Notes: a model not told the origin generated them from the letters alone. A DNA stretch of 64,000 bases from Angiostrongylus vasorum (GCA_018806985.1 JADANN010000366.1:2046001-2110000), one strand, 5' to 3'; shown: positions 21,090 through 31,004, counted from the first letter of the stretch. Numbers and translations: made by a program.

Positions 21090-21375
21090 TGATGTGAAAT
21101 GCAACCACAACTATGCTGAGATATTCGCAAAACTTGAACTCCGGGATTGATCGACCCACGAGTATTCTTTGCAGGGGGTTCGCGTATTACATACTGCACC
21201 ACTGAGCCCTTGCTTTGCGTTTCTTTCGCCTAGTTTTCTACCTAAAGCTGCCATCAGCAATCACCCGTCAGCGGGATTGATCTGGGGAGCACAAATCGGC
21301 ATGGCATTGAACCCAGTTAAGCCAAGGCTATAGTCGAAATCACAGTGTTGGCCTTTTATTTGCTACTTAGTGTAA
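21090..21375 (-). repeat. SINE-3, diverged copy
   Basis: Shows GCTGAGATATTCGCAAAACTT, GCCATCAGCAATCACCCGTC and GGGGAGCACAAATCGGCATG in family order, with many changes in the tRNA-like part. Confidence 0.55.
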
Positions 21376-21639
21376 TTTTTTTCGTGGAAGGATATGATGT
21401 GAAATGCAAACACAGCGATACTGTGATATGCTGATGTAGAAATGAAAATATTATGAAAAATTAGCATGGATTGATCGTTTAGCTGGATTATTTTCCAACC
21501 TCCTGATAACAAAAAATATTAGTTACAAAGAAAAGAGAGGCGGTGTCATGAAATAAAAAGTAAAAATAAAATAAATAAAATGGTGAATTTACTCACGACA
21601 TTTTTTTCATTTAGCGTTTACATCGCAGCGCAAATACCA

Positions 21640-22060
21640 TGCTAATAGTTCATTCTCAATGTTCTTGTTATAACCACTGGGATGCTTAGATATGAGCCCA
21701 ACTCGGAACCTCAGCTGAGCTTTGAACCCGCGACTGCACTTGCGGTGCGATCACACCCTCTCTTCCACATTAACGGAGGCTCTTGCTTTGTTTTTTCTCT
21801 AGGCCAGTTTTTTTTACTCTATCGGTGCTACCAACAATCATTCATCAAAGGGAATAGCTGAAAGGCAAAGCAAAGAACTCCGTTGGTGCAGAAGATAACC
21901 CGTGACTTTCCGGAAAGGATAACCGTCGGTTCGACATTCACAGAGGTTCTTATTTTCGCTCACATCTCAGTATCCCCATGGTTGTTTTCACGTCGTACTA
22001 TACTGTACTGTGCCAATAAGAAAGAACAGGCAGAAAATAGAAAGTTAAAACATTGTTCAT
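21640..22060 (-). repeat. SINE-3-like, highly diverged
   Basis: Only the general layout (AACCCGCGACTGCACTTGCG, CCAACAATCATTCATC) recalls the family. It may be a separate subfamily. Confidence 0.3.
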
Positions 22061-22444
22061 ATTGTACTTCGTAGTTTAACGCATCTGAACCATTTAAAAA
22101 ATTTCGCCAGATGCACTGTTTATTAGATATGACTCTATAATTTATAACAGAACATTACTTTTAGACATCAGGCTTAAATGACCTCTAAAGTATTTTCAGT
22201 AGAGAATAATACCCTTCTGAATACGGGTTAAATATGTTTTAAGCTTAGGACTTGATGATTGTTGCGATGATGGTGTTCCTGATTAGAAATCCGTGCAACC
22301 TATGTTTAAAGAAATCGTAATTCTGTAGGCGTGAAAAAGCGAATGAAGGTGAAGCAGTCAAAAGTGAATAAAAGGAGAAGATTAAATTGGTAATAAGAAG
22401 CTCATGGACTTTCCAAACTTCACCGAATGATGGGCTGTACATAC

Positions 22445-22533
22445 TTCTGCAAGAACCGTCTCCGGAAATTGCCAAAGCAAGTGCAACGTGTCATCAACGA
22501 CATCAATCGTTACAGTTACTTGATAAAGAAGTT
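22445..22533 (-). CDS. rol-3: FN3-like exon near the N-terminus
   Basis: A TCTTTCAG acceptor and GAA/GTATGT donor bound 29 codons. VTIDVVDDTLHLLWQFPE has the hydrophobic-strand-then-W pattern of an FN3 B strand. In ROS1 a comparable FN3 follows the N-terminal cysteine cluster. Entry joins 22871-23006 with a GAA codon. Confidence 0.8.
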
Positions 22534-22870
22534 CTGAAAGACAAAAAACTTAATAAAGTAGACGAACAAATCTACTTCCCCTCTATAAGATACAGCCTTA
22601 CCGTTAATAGGAAAAATTTAGCCTACATCAAACACAATGCCTAGGAAGTGCATTTAAATATTCATCTAAACCAGTATAATCCGTCCCTTCTCATCCTTTT
22701 CGTAATCGAGGGAGTAACAGCAAAATCTTTACATTCCGGTTAGAAAGCGTGGTTCTCTGCGTTCTTTAAGTTTCTGTTTTCACATTGAACTGTAACAATA
22801 GCTCTCCTTAGGAGGCGATTGATTTTCTATGTTATCGTGTGTTGAATCTTTCGAAAAAAATGAACTACAC

Positions 22871-23006
22871 CTTGTACTTGTGCCAGGAACGAGTGTTCAA
22901 CAGCAAAACAGCCTTGACTGCAACTATCATAACTGATTCCTTCCTCGATACAACGTGTCTCGCACTTCGACGACATCTCGTCCAAATCATGACAGCCGTG
23001 ATGACA
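22871..23006 (-). CDS. rol-3: N-terminal cysteine cluster exon
   Basis: A TTCATAG acceptor and G/GTGTAG donor bound 45 codons. Six cysteines follow a regular C-x3-C-x9-C-x3-C-x9-C-x3-C spacing (CHHGC, CETRC, CSQGC). Human ROS1 has a similar CxxxC cluster near its N-terminus. Entry phase 0 fits both exon 1 and the candidate exon at 25232-25378. Confidence 0.8.
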
Positions 23007-23621
23007 CTATGAACATTCCTGATTACGAAGACATCTCTCGTGAACGACAATGCTTCAGAATTTTGAGACTGGCATCGTCTGCTTCAGATATTTTTCGACA
23101 GTAGGGAAGCAGTCACATATATCACATTTCTAGTAGCATCTATAATATACGATAGGGCACTCGACGAGCGTAGTGTACACTATGCGCTCGTAGTACGGTA
23201 TGATAGAGCTGCAGAAAAGAATGAAGGCAGGAAAGATCGCGTTGATTAACGATCGCTAATAATCATCTCATAAATGGTTTTTTTAAAAGTACAATATGAG
23301 TTTCCATAAAGAGCTCTGAGTTCTTTGGAGGTTAAAAAATATTTTTTGTTTTCGAACAGAAAAACTATGGACTGGTTCAGAATAAGATTAAACGTCGTGA
23401 AAGGCACTAAAGTTGCGAATAAAATCGGTTAAACCATACCGAGGCAATCCGGCAACTGTAGTCGCACTTTTCCAGGTTGTCCTGACTCCATTTGAATTCA
23501 CCACGTGCCAGTGGAAATGCCTTAAATAAACAATTTTGCATATTGTAAATAAATGCGACTCTACCTGGGACTACAAGAAGTTGCCCTAAAATCTTTTCAT
23601 TTACTTATTTACTTATCACAT
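23007..23621. other. Intron with a near-palindrome
   Basis: No exon was seen. A near-perfect palindrome lies at 23165-23190 and is listed separately. Confidence 0.35.
23165..23190. repeat. Near-perfect 26-base palindrome
   Basis: Central TAGTGTACACTA is an exact palindrome, flanked by CGAGCG and CGCTCG. One base offset spoils full symmetry. It could be a hairpin, a dimeric protein site or a transposon remnant. Confidence 0.5.
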
Positions 23622-23995
23622 GACCCGATATTACATGTACTACACTGTGGATCCCAGCACTCCTCGGGTTCGATTTTTTTCCTTGTATCCAAAATCGGCG
23701 AATGTCTTGGAAGTTTCTGCGTATGGCTTTCGCACTCCTTGAGGACTTTTTCGTCTTCGTCAAGAATGCTGTTGACTGCTGGTAGAGTCGATCCTCTCTG
23801 GAACTCTGAGATAGTCGTGTTGCGTTCCCTCATGGAGTGGATGAAATCAGATTGTCCCAAAATAGTGTGGCACCAATTAGCGATCACGGAAGGATTGGAA
23901 GCCTCGGTGGCCTGGAGTTAGATCCAACAAGGGCCTAAGAAGTTGGGCCTTCTCGATAATGAAAGCGATCACTACCACTGCGCTACCCGCTTTCT
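23622..23995 (-). repeat. SINE-2, diverged copy
   Basis: The minus-strand head GCGGGTAGCGCAGTGGTAG lies near 23978-23996, and the far end is ATGTAATATCGGGTCATGTG. The long open frames on both strands here belong to this repeat. Confidence 0.65.
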
Positions 23996-24245
23996 TACGT
24001 AAATTTTAAAAAAAGCACACTATTTATTGGACAATTTCGTGTGAACTCAATGAAACTGATTTTTTTATGTTTAAGGATGTTTGAAAACATAGCCACTAGA
24101 TCAACTGCCAATGCAAGGTTATTCATCATCCCACTTGTTCATAAAGCAAAATGTATAAGACACCTTACTGTAAAACCATGTTTGTTCCTTGCGCTATAAA
24201 ATCATTGATATTTACATTTAAACTCATATTTACTAGAACCAAATC
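23996..24245. other. Intron, nothing seen
   Basis: AT-rich. No feature identified. Confidence 0.35.
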
Positions 24246-24368
24246 ATGTCTAAAACATCCATCCCAATCAAAACCTTAGAGCGTCAAGCGTTAATGAATG
24301 ACTTAATTATGCATGAATCCAACTCCATTCATGTCATCGTGGATGTGTTTGAATCCATGCTTGTTTAA
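24246..24368 (+). CDS. Short 40-codon open frame
   Basis: An ATG-initiated frame (KTLERQALMNDLIMHESNSI, then HVIVDVFESMLV) reads like protein and ends in TAA. It lies antisense in a receptor intron. No family, promoter or partner exon was identified; it could be chance. Confidence 0.25.
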   Translation: MSKTSIPIKTLERQALMNDLIMHESNSIHVIVDVFESMLV

Positions 24369-24837
24369 CACAGTGACTTACTGGAGACTAGCAATGTATT
24401 AAGTCAGTGTTTTTTACCGCCAAAAGGCAAGCCTGGTACTAATTTGCTAAGCGAGGAACGAAGGAGGGTGCAATTAGCATGGACACTTATTCATTCTTGA
24501 GAAAACTTCGAAAGATAGTCAACTTCATTGGTTTATTCACTTCGCTCAGTTCATAACAAAAAAAAACTGGAAAAGTTTTTCAAAGGAAGGAACAGAAAAC
24601 GACAGTTTTCGTTTCAAAACTTCCTTCAGTATAGCTCATGACACCGTGAAAGTAAACGTTTTTAGCTCTCTCCGCAACGACGTGACGTTACGAAGACATG
24701 GAAAAAGAAACGATCGCAATCATTTGGATGCATTCAGAAATAATAGAACGGAAGATGTTTTTAAATCTTTTACCTATTTCACGGAAAAATCGAGTGCTAA
24801 CCATTAAAAATCGCTATAAAAGGATAAACGATAAAGC

Positions 24838-25109
24838 ACTTGGCGTTGCTCAATCCCTGACGGATGCGCCATCTATTCGACCTCATTAGGCATCGTTGGA
24901 GGTGACTGAATGCATATCTGGCGTTTGCAATGACTCCCAGTGGTCCACCGATGGGTTGAGCCAGTGCTACTATCCTCCCAGAGAAGTTTGGCACCTATTC
25001 GTCAGACCCCAGAGGCATAGAGGGCTTGGTGAGCTAAGGGGCGCGGGGCTCGATCCCATGCGTTTGTGTTGCAGGGGTGCCTCCGACCGTTACTCCACAC
25101 GCACCCTTA
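24838..25109 (-). repeat. SINE-1 copy
   Basis: The minus-strand head GGGTGCGTGTGGAGTAACGG carries mutations in the A box. The B-box-like GGGATCGAGCCCC is present, and the remainder matches the family. Confidence 0.7.
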
Positions 25110-25231
25110 GAAAATCGTCATACGTTAATCACTATGTTGTACTGCTTAAAATATATTGCAGCTGGATGCATGACTGCACAATGAGACGTCTGGGAAAGTT
25201 TCTCGTTCACTTCTGCCTCTACTTGAATGAC

Positions 25232-25378
25232 CTGTACAACCACGCGAAGATCCTTGAAAGTGAAGAATAAAGGTTGTGAAACAGCTTTGCTTTTAATTTC
25301 TTCCATGCAGTTGACGACTAGTAGAATTTCACCAGCTTGTAAAAAATGCATTGGAAATGCGAGACGTTTCTCCGGTTT
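25232..25378 (-). CDS. Candidate receptor exon 2 or alternative exon
   Basis: Forty-nine codons (FLQAGEILLVVNCMEEIKSK, then FFTFKDLRVVVQ) lie between an ACTCAG acceptor and a CAG/GTCATT donor, phase 0 at both ends. Removing it leaves exon 1 joined in frame to the cysteine exon, which resembles ROS1 better. It could be a cassette exon, part of another gene, or a chance frame. Confidence 0.38.
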
Positions 25379-25796
25379 CTGAGTCTTCTTTCATTTCCTA
25401 CAGTCCATTTTGAAAAGCTAGAAGACGTAAGTCATTTGCATATGGGAAAGACCCAAATTTTCATTCGAACGATTAGGTTTACAACCAGCCGAGTACGAAA
25501 TACCAAGGTCATAATTACTTAATAAGGCACGATTATTTCCTTTTTCTTCTCCTTGGAAATTTTCCACTGCGCGCGATCATCAGGAATGCCCTATGTCGTT
25601 GTATCATTCTCGATTTCATTGCGTCGTTATCGTCATTCTCGTCTTCCCTCACTTTGAGCGAAATTATGATGACGTAAGTGAAATCCGAATAAAGTTGAAA
25701 ATCTTATTAACTACGCCAGCACTTACAAAGCATACTTAAAAATGTAAAAATGGGGAGGAAGGGAGCAGGTTCGCCCAAAGTTTAAAAAGCACTTAC

Positions 25797-25913
25797 AAGA
25801 TTTCGCTCAGAGCAGTATAGTTGGCAGGACTTCAGCGAGTTCGAGAATACGGTAGCCAGAGAATTGCCGCATATGCAGAATATACAGATAGTTATGTAAA
25901 CTTCGTCTCGCAT
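25797..25913 (-). CDS. rol-3: Receptor exon 1: start codon, signal peptide, first CxxxC
   Basis: The ATG at 25913 opens 39 codons ending at a strong GTAAGT donor. Residues 5-24 (VYITICIFCICGNSLATVFS) form a signal-peptide-like hydrophobic segment, followed by NSLKSCQLYCSERN with a CxxxC motif. Human ROS1 likewise has a CLKSC-type motif just after its signal peptide. This ATG was chosen because it gives the shortest signal-peptide context; the frame also stays open upstream. Confidence 0.78.
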
Positions 25914-26224
25914 TGACCTTTCACATTCGGGCAACTGCGACTGATTGCGCGCCGTTAGAATTCGCCCCCGCCGCCACGATATTGATCGTTCACACAATCC
26001 CCTATCGATTACACGCTTCAGATCGACTGAACTACTGATCAGTAGAGGAGGGATAGTCATCACATATCGGTCAACCAGGAAGGGCTCGCTGGCGGTGAAG
26101 TTTAGTTATGCCACACTCGAACCGTTTGTATGCCACCTCCGCTCAGAATACCATAATCCGATTATATTGATGCTCAGCGCAATAAATTGTACCCGATTGC
26201 AGGTCTAAATAGGTCTCCGTGCTG
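25914..26224. promoter_or_regulatory. Presumed 5-prime flank of the receptor gene
   Basis: Directly upstream of the ATG at 25913 and locally more GC-rich than its surroundings. No TATA box or trans-splice acceptor could be fixed. Overlapping frames on both strands are not convincing. Confidence 0.3.
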
Positions 26225-26360
26225 AATAACGGTTCTCTTGAAACGTTTTTTAGAAGATATGACATATATTAAGCAAGAACTGCATGCTAGACTTTCCAGG
26301 CTCTCAAGAGGACGAAAACGACGAAACATCGGCTATTGGGCGTGTTTAATAATTGTAATA
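26225..26360 (-). mobile_element. PLE terminal-repeat fragment
   Basis: TTTCCAGGCTCTCAAGAGGA and GACGAAACATCGGC are a diverged version of the family motif CCAGGCTCTGAGGAAGGCG. Confidence 0.4.
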
Positions 26361-27082
26361 AATATACATAAAAAAGGGCACTACTATTAAGTTTCTGAAT
26401 TTTAACAGTGGGATACCAGAAGTACTTTATTCTTTAGTCATTACAAATCGATTAAGGCAATAGGAATAGAAAGCTGTACTCTAATCCAACATTACGTAAG
26501 AGAATGTAAACAGAATCTCAACGTTTCTAAAAAAGAAAACTTTAGGTCTACCAACCACTGTGGCTGGCTTGTTATGGAAATTGTTACGTCCAGTCCTATA
26601 AGACACGATGTTTAAAAAATGTTCGCCATCGATGAAAATCAAACAGCATTCCCTATTACACTAAAAAACCGAAACCAGAGTCCACCTCATGCTATATACT
26701 ACTATACTCTACTGTACCGAAACTATCCTCACATCTCCCCAACTCGATTAGTCCTTTGTTCGAGTCGATACATATCCCGTTTATATTCTATACACTACAC
26801 TGAGATGAGAAGGTTTAAATGACGCTACGTCAGGGTTGTTCTGTCCACGTCTGCTTTTATCCTTGTCAAAAATCTACACTTCGTCCGCTCACTATCAGTA
26901 ACTCTAACTTTTCATTTCATGAGTGAAACTATTAGGAAGCTGGAAGCAATAAGCAGATTATAAAGTTTTTGTTAAAGATATTTCAAAAAATCCATGAGCT
27001 AACACGAGATTGATAAACGGCTTCATTGCTTCATTTCGACTAACGTTCTGACGTCATCGTCTGCCTCATAGCTGTCAGAGTC
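26361..27082. other. Intergenic, nothing recognised
   Basis: A weak plus-strand frame at 26619-26822 has low-complexity Tyr/Ile stretches and is not called. Confidence 0.35.
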
Positions 27083-27340
27083 TCAGACTCTTCTTCCAGT
27101 TTTTTCTTTGGTAAAGAGTTTTTTGATGGAAAATCTTCCACGTGCCACAAAATAACCCCTTCGACGTTTCAGTGCAGTGATTCTATAATGATCACTGTTC
27201 TGTCCAATCTCTAAATAATTACAACAAGGTTTTTTCCTATGGCAAACTAGGGACACAGGATGTGGTGTCGTCATTGGACGACACTTTCTTCGCGAACTCG
27301 AGCTAAACTGGTTTGAAGTCGCCAGAAAAACACAATTCAT
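27083..27340 (-). CDS. Unidentified basic 85-codon open frame
   Basis: Starts at an ATG and ends in a strongly basic tail (ALKRRRGYFVARGRFSIKKL, FTKEKTGRRV). Cysteines cluster in CHRKKPCCNY. No family was recognised. It lies upstream of the receptor start on the same strand. It could be a small nuclear or ribosomal-like gene, a terminal exon, or chance. Confidence 0.3.
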   Translation of the reverse strand: MNCVFLATSNQFSSSSRRKCRPMTTPHPVSLVCHRKKPCCNYLEIGQNSDHYRITALKRRRGYFVARGRFSIKKLFTKEKTGRRV

Positions 27341-27902
27341 TACTTGCGCGCTATGCCTGTCACTCTAGCTGTCCTCGCATCCAATGACGGTGGCGAGACG
27401 AATGCGAGGAAGGCAAAAAAAATTGCAAAAGTCGTTTTTCAGTGACAGCGATCACCAATCACGCTCAACTAGACTGGTGCTTCATTGAATAGAACGATGG
27501 ACTATAGTCATGGAGAAACCCTAAAGAAGCTACAGCTTTACCGTGAACTCTACAGTACGAATAAGGGCTTGTAGACGAGCTAGTAAGCAAGCGCATAGCC
27601 TGTAATACAATGATCGTTGGATTTGTCCCTTTTTCCAGCCCTAACTAAACGCCCCATCCGATAGAGGTAGGTAATTGGTACTAGACTTATCTGGTAGGAT
27701 GAAAACGCCTTCACGATAATACGTCAACAGAACTCTGCAAGTTCAGGGCTTACTAAAAAATCCATCCAACCACTTCTACGATGGTACCAATGAAGGCCAG
27801 CGCGTTTCGCATCGGCAAGAGTTTGTTAACACCGGAAGATTACGCTTCTGATTGAGAAATTTCTTTTCGGCATTATTTCGCATTAATAACTAAGACTAAA
27901 AA
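27341..27902. other. Intergenic, nothing seen
   Basis: No repeats of the named families and no coding signal. Confidence 0.35.
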
Positions 27903-28170
27903 ACTCTCGGCGTTGATCAACTCCTGAGGGATGCACTATGAATTCGACTTCATTAAGTATCGCTGAAGGTGACTGAAGGCATATCTGGCCTTTACAACGA
28001 TTCGCAGTGGCCTGCCGATGTATCGAGCCAGTGCTGCTATCCTCCCCAGACAAATCTGGTACAAATTTGCTGACCCCGGAGAGATGGAAGGCTTGGTAGG
28101 CCGTGGGTGCGGGGATCGACTCCACGTGTGTGTCGCAGTGGCGCCTCCAACCACTGCGCCACACGCGCCC
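27903..28170 (-). repeat. SINE-1 copy
   Basis: The minus-strand head GGGCGCGTGTGGCGCAGTGG is intact. The B-box-like GAGTCGATCCCCGC and central domain are present, and the end reaches the AGAGTTTTT side. The 152-codon open frame on this strand is a product of the SINE. Confidence 0.8.
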
Positions 28171-28439
28171 ATTAACCAAGACTAGAAATTTCAAATACTC
28201 GAAAACGCAGAGAATAAACATAACAGAATATGATTTGATAGTCAGAGATCTGCAACAACGGGCGTTGACCTTTACAGTAATGAGACTACGCATATTCTCA
28301 ACAAATCGTATGTCTCCTAAGGCTCTTCTCATCCTCAGCAATGTTTAAGGGATAGATTAAGAAATTGGTAACTAGTAGAAGGTTCGTCCAGTCCTAGTAG
28401 AAAAGTCGTGAGAGCGATGGAACATAACAATTGTACCTA

Positions 28440-28685
28440 TGATCGACTTTCTATTAACCTCGTCATTCGATTATAAATTCGTGGTTTTCTCTCTCAGCAA
28501 TCGCCAGGTTGCTAAACTGCATACGTTTGCTTCCATAAAGTACCACACATACAACACAACGTTAGTTGACATTTCGGTAGTATCACCTTCTTCAGAGCTT
28601 GAAAGGGTATGCTGATATACAATTCACCAGGCTAAACGCTTCAATAACACAGAGAAAGATGAGAATTTAAATGGCAGTCACATTG
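28440..28685 (+). mobile_element. PLE terminal repeat (pLTR-like)
   Basis: Starts GATCGACTTTCTATTAACCTCG and continues through GTTGACATTTCGGTAGTATC and CTTCTTCAGAGCTTG to a region matching 42600 and 56130. Diverged. Confidence 0.6.
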
Positions 28686-28819
28686 TCAACAGCTTCCCGA
28701 AAAACCTACCGTTTTTTTACGTGCCTTCCACTGAGGAAGAGCCGCTGATCATAGTCGCATTTGGTTGACGACTGCACTACCCCACATCAACGATCGGTGC
28801 GAAGGGATGGGATGTGACC

Positions 28820-29560
28820 ACGTGTGATCTCGGGGCATTCCTCTCGGCTATTCATAGCAGAGTTTTTGGCATTTATCCAAAAAACCTCAAGAAGCTTGTG
28901 CGTTGGTGTTTTAGGATCCCGTACGAAGACAGCGACTTTTATAACAAAATCGTCTCCGCTATGCTTTTGTATCCTATGCGTCCCTAGCGGGGTGCCTTTT
29001 CCTGCTTTTCGTTTGCCATCTAGGTGTTCTTTTTATGCGGATACATGGAGATCTGCCCGTTTCGTCAATATATTCATCTCCGTAATTATTACAAGAGATC
29101 AGGTATATCGTACCTGAACTCATGCAGTCACCGTCCCTGCGATAAGGGCAGATTACGTAATTTTGTAGGTTTTTGGCATTTATCCAAAAAAGCCTCGAAG
29201 AGTCTGCGCGTTGGCGCTTTAGGATCCCGTGCGCTGATAGCACTTTTACACCAAAATCTCCGGCATGTTTTGTATCCTATGCGTATCAAGTGGGGTACTT
29301 TGTCTTGCTTTTTTATTTGCCATCTTGGTGTTCTTTTATATGGATACATAAAGGTCCACCCCTCTCACCAAAATATTCATCTCCGAAAGTATTACAAAAG
29401 ATCAGATATATTGTACCTGAACTCATGCAATCACCGTCTTTCACGTTAGGACAGATCTTACAGTTTTCTGAGCTGCACAAACGATCGTAGAGGCCGTTGC
29501 GAACTAACTAATGGCGTAGGGCATTGGGTGGGAGGTCGTTAATCGCTACATAATTTTACA
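28820..29560 (-). mobile_element. PLE with two tandem GIY-YIG endonuclease segments
   Basis: Read on the minus strand, LYDRLCSSENCKIC and DGDCMSSGTIYL start the first endonuclease segment (about 29530-29165), which ends in RDPKAPTRRLFEAFLDKCQK. A second start (DGDCMSSGTIYLISCNNY, EYIDETGRSPCIRIK) follows at once (29165-28820). The GIY, YI-x-ETGR and R-x-K blocks are those of PLE endonucleases. Both segments carry frameshifts, so neither is intact. Confidence 0.75.
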
Positions 29561-29589
29561 GACCACTTTTTTCTTAAGCACCTCTTAAT

Positions 29590-29880
29590 GGTACAAAACC
29601 TCGTGTAAGGCATGCGGTGAAAGTTGAAATTTGTGAATGCACTCCTCTAGGCACACATTGGGCACAAAGCACAGCGGCGATGATTTTGAAGTGACTGTCT
29701 GGATCGAATCAAAAGCATGAACGCGTATGACTCTAAATGCGTTTTGGATAAATTTCGAAAATCCAAAGATGAACCGCAAAGACAAATGCCTCACTATCAC
29801 ACGTGACCTGGCGCCTTATTTCAAAACGATTTTCTGACCTGGGTGGGTCTCGCTCGCGACCCCACGTGAATAACGCGTGG
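29590..29880 (+). mobile_element. PLE endonuclease C-terminal fragment
   Basis: The plus strand carries ECTPLGTHWAQ, an FWI-like block and KMNRKDKCLTITRDLAPYF, the C-terminal signature of the same PLE endonucleases, with stops between. It is opposite in orientation to the preceding PLE block. Confidence 0.65.
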
Positions 29881-30028
29881 GCCAGTCTCACTCGTAGCAG
29901 CATGGTGAGTGGACTTTATGATCAGTATGGCGTCTATTTAAAAGTTTGATCTTCATTGACGCTTCAGCTTTTTTTTCCACCGAATAATTGAAGTAACCTT
30001 CTACAAATCTGATAATTAGCTTTCTCAG

Positions 30029-30085
30029 CGGTGCAAAAAATTAGAAAACAAGGAAAGAAATGATGCTCTTGCTCATCTTCGCCAG
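30029..30085 (+). CDS. Penultimate exon of an unidentified plus-strand gene
   Basis: A TTTCTCAG acceptor and CAG/GTTATG donor bound 19 codons, CKKLENKERNDALAHLRQ, a charged and probably helical stretch. Phase 0 at both ends joins the terminal exon at 30377 in frame. Upstream exons were not found; the next 1.2 kb upstream is PLE and other debris. Confidence 0.5.
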
Positions 30086-30376
30086 GTTATGACCGCACGC
30101 ACACTCATGCTCCACTTTCAAATTTCGTGTAGCGAAAAATCTATATTCGAAGTTAGGATGCTTCCGGTGCATGTAAAGAGGTTGAGAAATTTATCCTTGT
30201 GCCATAAAAAAAGTCACGTTCAATACCTCATTGCTTTAGAGAGATGTCCTCAGTTCTCTCAGTTCGCTGCTAACACATATTATTTCGATAGCATTATAGT
30301 TCAGCAATCTTAGCGCATGATGATTTGGAAATCATTTGTTTCCTCAACTACGCACGTGATGTCATTTTATCACCAG

Positions 30377-30505
30377 CTGCGCGACAGAAGTCCACCACAG
30401 TCCCGACGTCGAATGCCAACGAATTCTCTGAAGCTAAAGTCCACCGAAACGCTCTATAGTGAAAGTGTTCGACGAGTAGATTCATCTCCAACTAGTTTGT
30501 CATAA
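30377..30505 (+). CDS. Terminal exon of an unidentified plus-strand gene
   Basis: A TATCACCAG acceptor opens 42 codons and a TAA. The product is a Ser/Arg-rich tail (LRDRSPPQSRRRMPTNSLKL, ending VRRVDSSPTSLS) with several RxxS-type sites, like the disordered C-termini of cytoskeletal or scaffold proteins. The last six residues end in a Ser-Leu-Ser pattern. No family was recognised. No AATAAA was seen before the PLE that starts about 40 bases downstream. Confidence 0.5.
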   Translation: MRDRSPPQSRRRMPTNSLKLKSTETLYSESVRRVDSSPTSLS

Positions 30506-30539
30506 CTCAAGGACGACCGGAACAAGGGATTCCTGGAAA

Positions 30540-30790
30540 CAACTCAAAGGACCGACTTTCTATAAACCTCTGTATAAATGATTGATTTATGTATGTGTAT
30601 TCCTACGAATTCTCCTTGTTGAGTTGATGCAAAGTTGGTATAAGTTGTCGTTGCTGTTGTTGTTGCTGCGGTTCGATGGCGGACATTCAGGAGACTTCGC
30701 CTTCCTCAGAGCCGTTTTTTTGTTTGTTTGTGGAGCCAACCACCCGTGTGATATTTACGTGAGATGACGAGTGAAACCCATCCAGATCAA
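30540..30790 (+). mobile_element. PLE terminal repeat, second subfamily
   Basis: GACCGACTTTCTATAAACC, TTGTTGTTGCTGCGG, ACTTCGCCTTCCTCAGAGCC. Shares its layout with 43765 and 44755, including the GTT-rich stretch that became a microsatellite at 44807. Confidence 0.6.
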
Positions 30791-31004
30791 AAAAATCAAT
30801 CCGACAAAGCGCGCCAGGTTACGCGTAATAGTGAGTCTTTCGTCCTTCCTCATCTTTGCATTTTTGAAATTTATCCAAAACACTTCAAGAGTCTTGTCGC
30901 TTAATACCATCGCTTCCTGCACTACGATCCAAACAGTGACTTCAAAATCATCGCCAATGCCTTTGTGCCCTGTTTTTCTCCCGTTTTTTCGAACTCGTAC
31001 AGTG
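30790..31004 (-). mobile_element. PLE endonuclease C-terminal fragment
   Basis: The minus strand reads GDDFEVTVWIVVQ, FWINFKNAKMRKDERLTITR with interruptions, the same C-terminal block as at 29590-29830. Confidence 0.6.

Larger units (their letters stand above)
1..25913 (-). other. rol-3: Gene span: ROS1/Sevenless-type receptor (rol-3-like), N-terminal ectodomain part
   Basis: Roughly 20 short minus-strand exons share one architecture: signal peptide and CxxxC cysteines (25913-22871), an FN3-like module (22533), beta-propeller blades (20244-9909), an FN3 module (8887-5706), a second propeller (5525-2908) and more FN3 modules (2078-244). Exon phases agree at nearly every junction from 23006 to 4695, which chance open frames would not do. 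ROS1/Sev receptors alternate FN3 modules with propellers before a membrane segment and a tyrosine kinase; C. elegans ROL-3 is the nematode member. The membrane segment and kinase are not seen and should lie left of position 1. The family call is an inference from architecture. Unresolved junctions are 4695/3768, 3675/3608, 2908/2078 and everything left of 1961. Confidence 0.72.

Noticed and set aside
23553..23921. A 122-codon plus-strand frame and its antisense partner
   Set aside because: Both coincide with a SINE-2 copy (23622-23995).
27883..28341. A 152-codon minus-strand open frame
   Set aside because: Its sequence is SINE-1, including the tRNA-like head and tail. The same residues reappear in other SINE-1 copies.
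29024..29449. A 141-codon plus-strand open frame
   Set aside because: It is the antisense shadow of the minus-strand PLE endonuclease segments, which carry recognisable GIY-YIG motifs.
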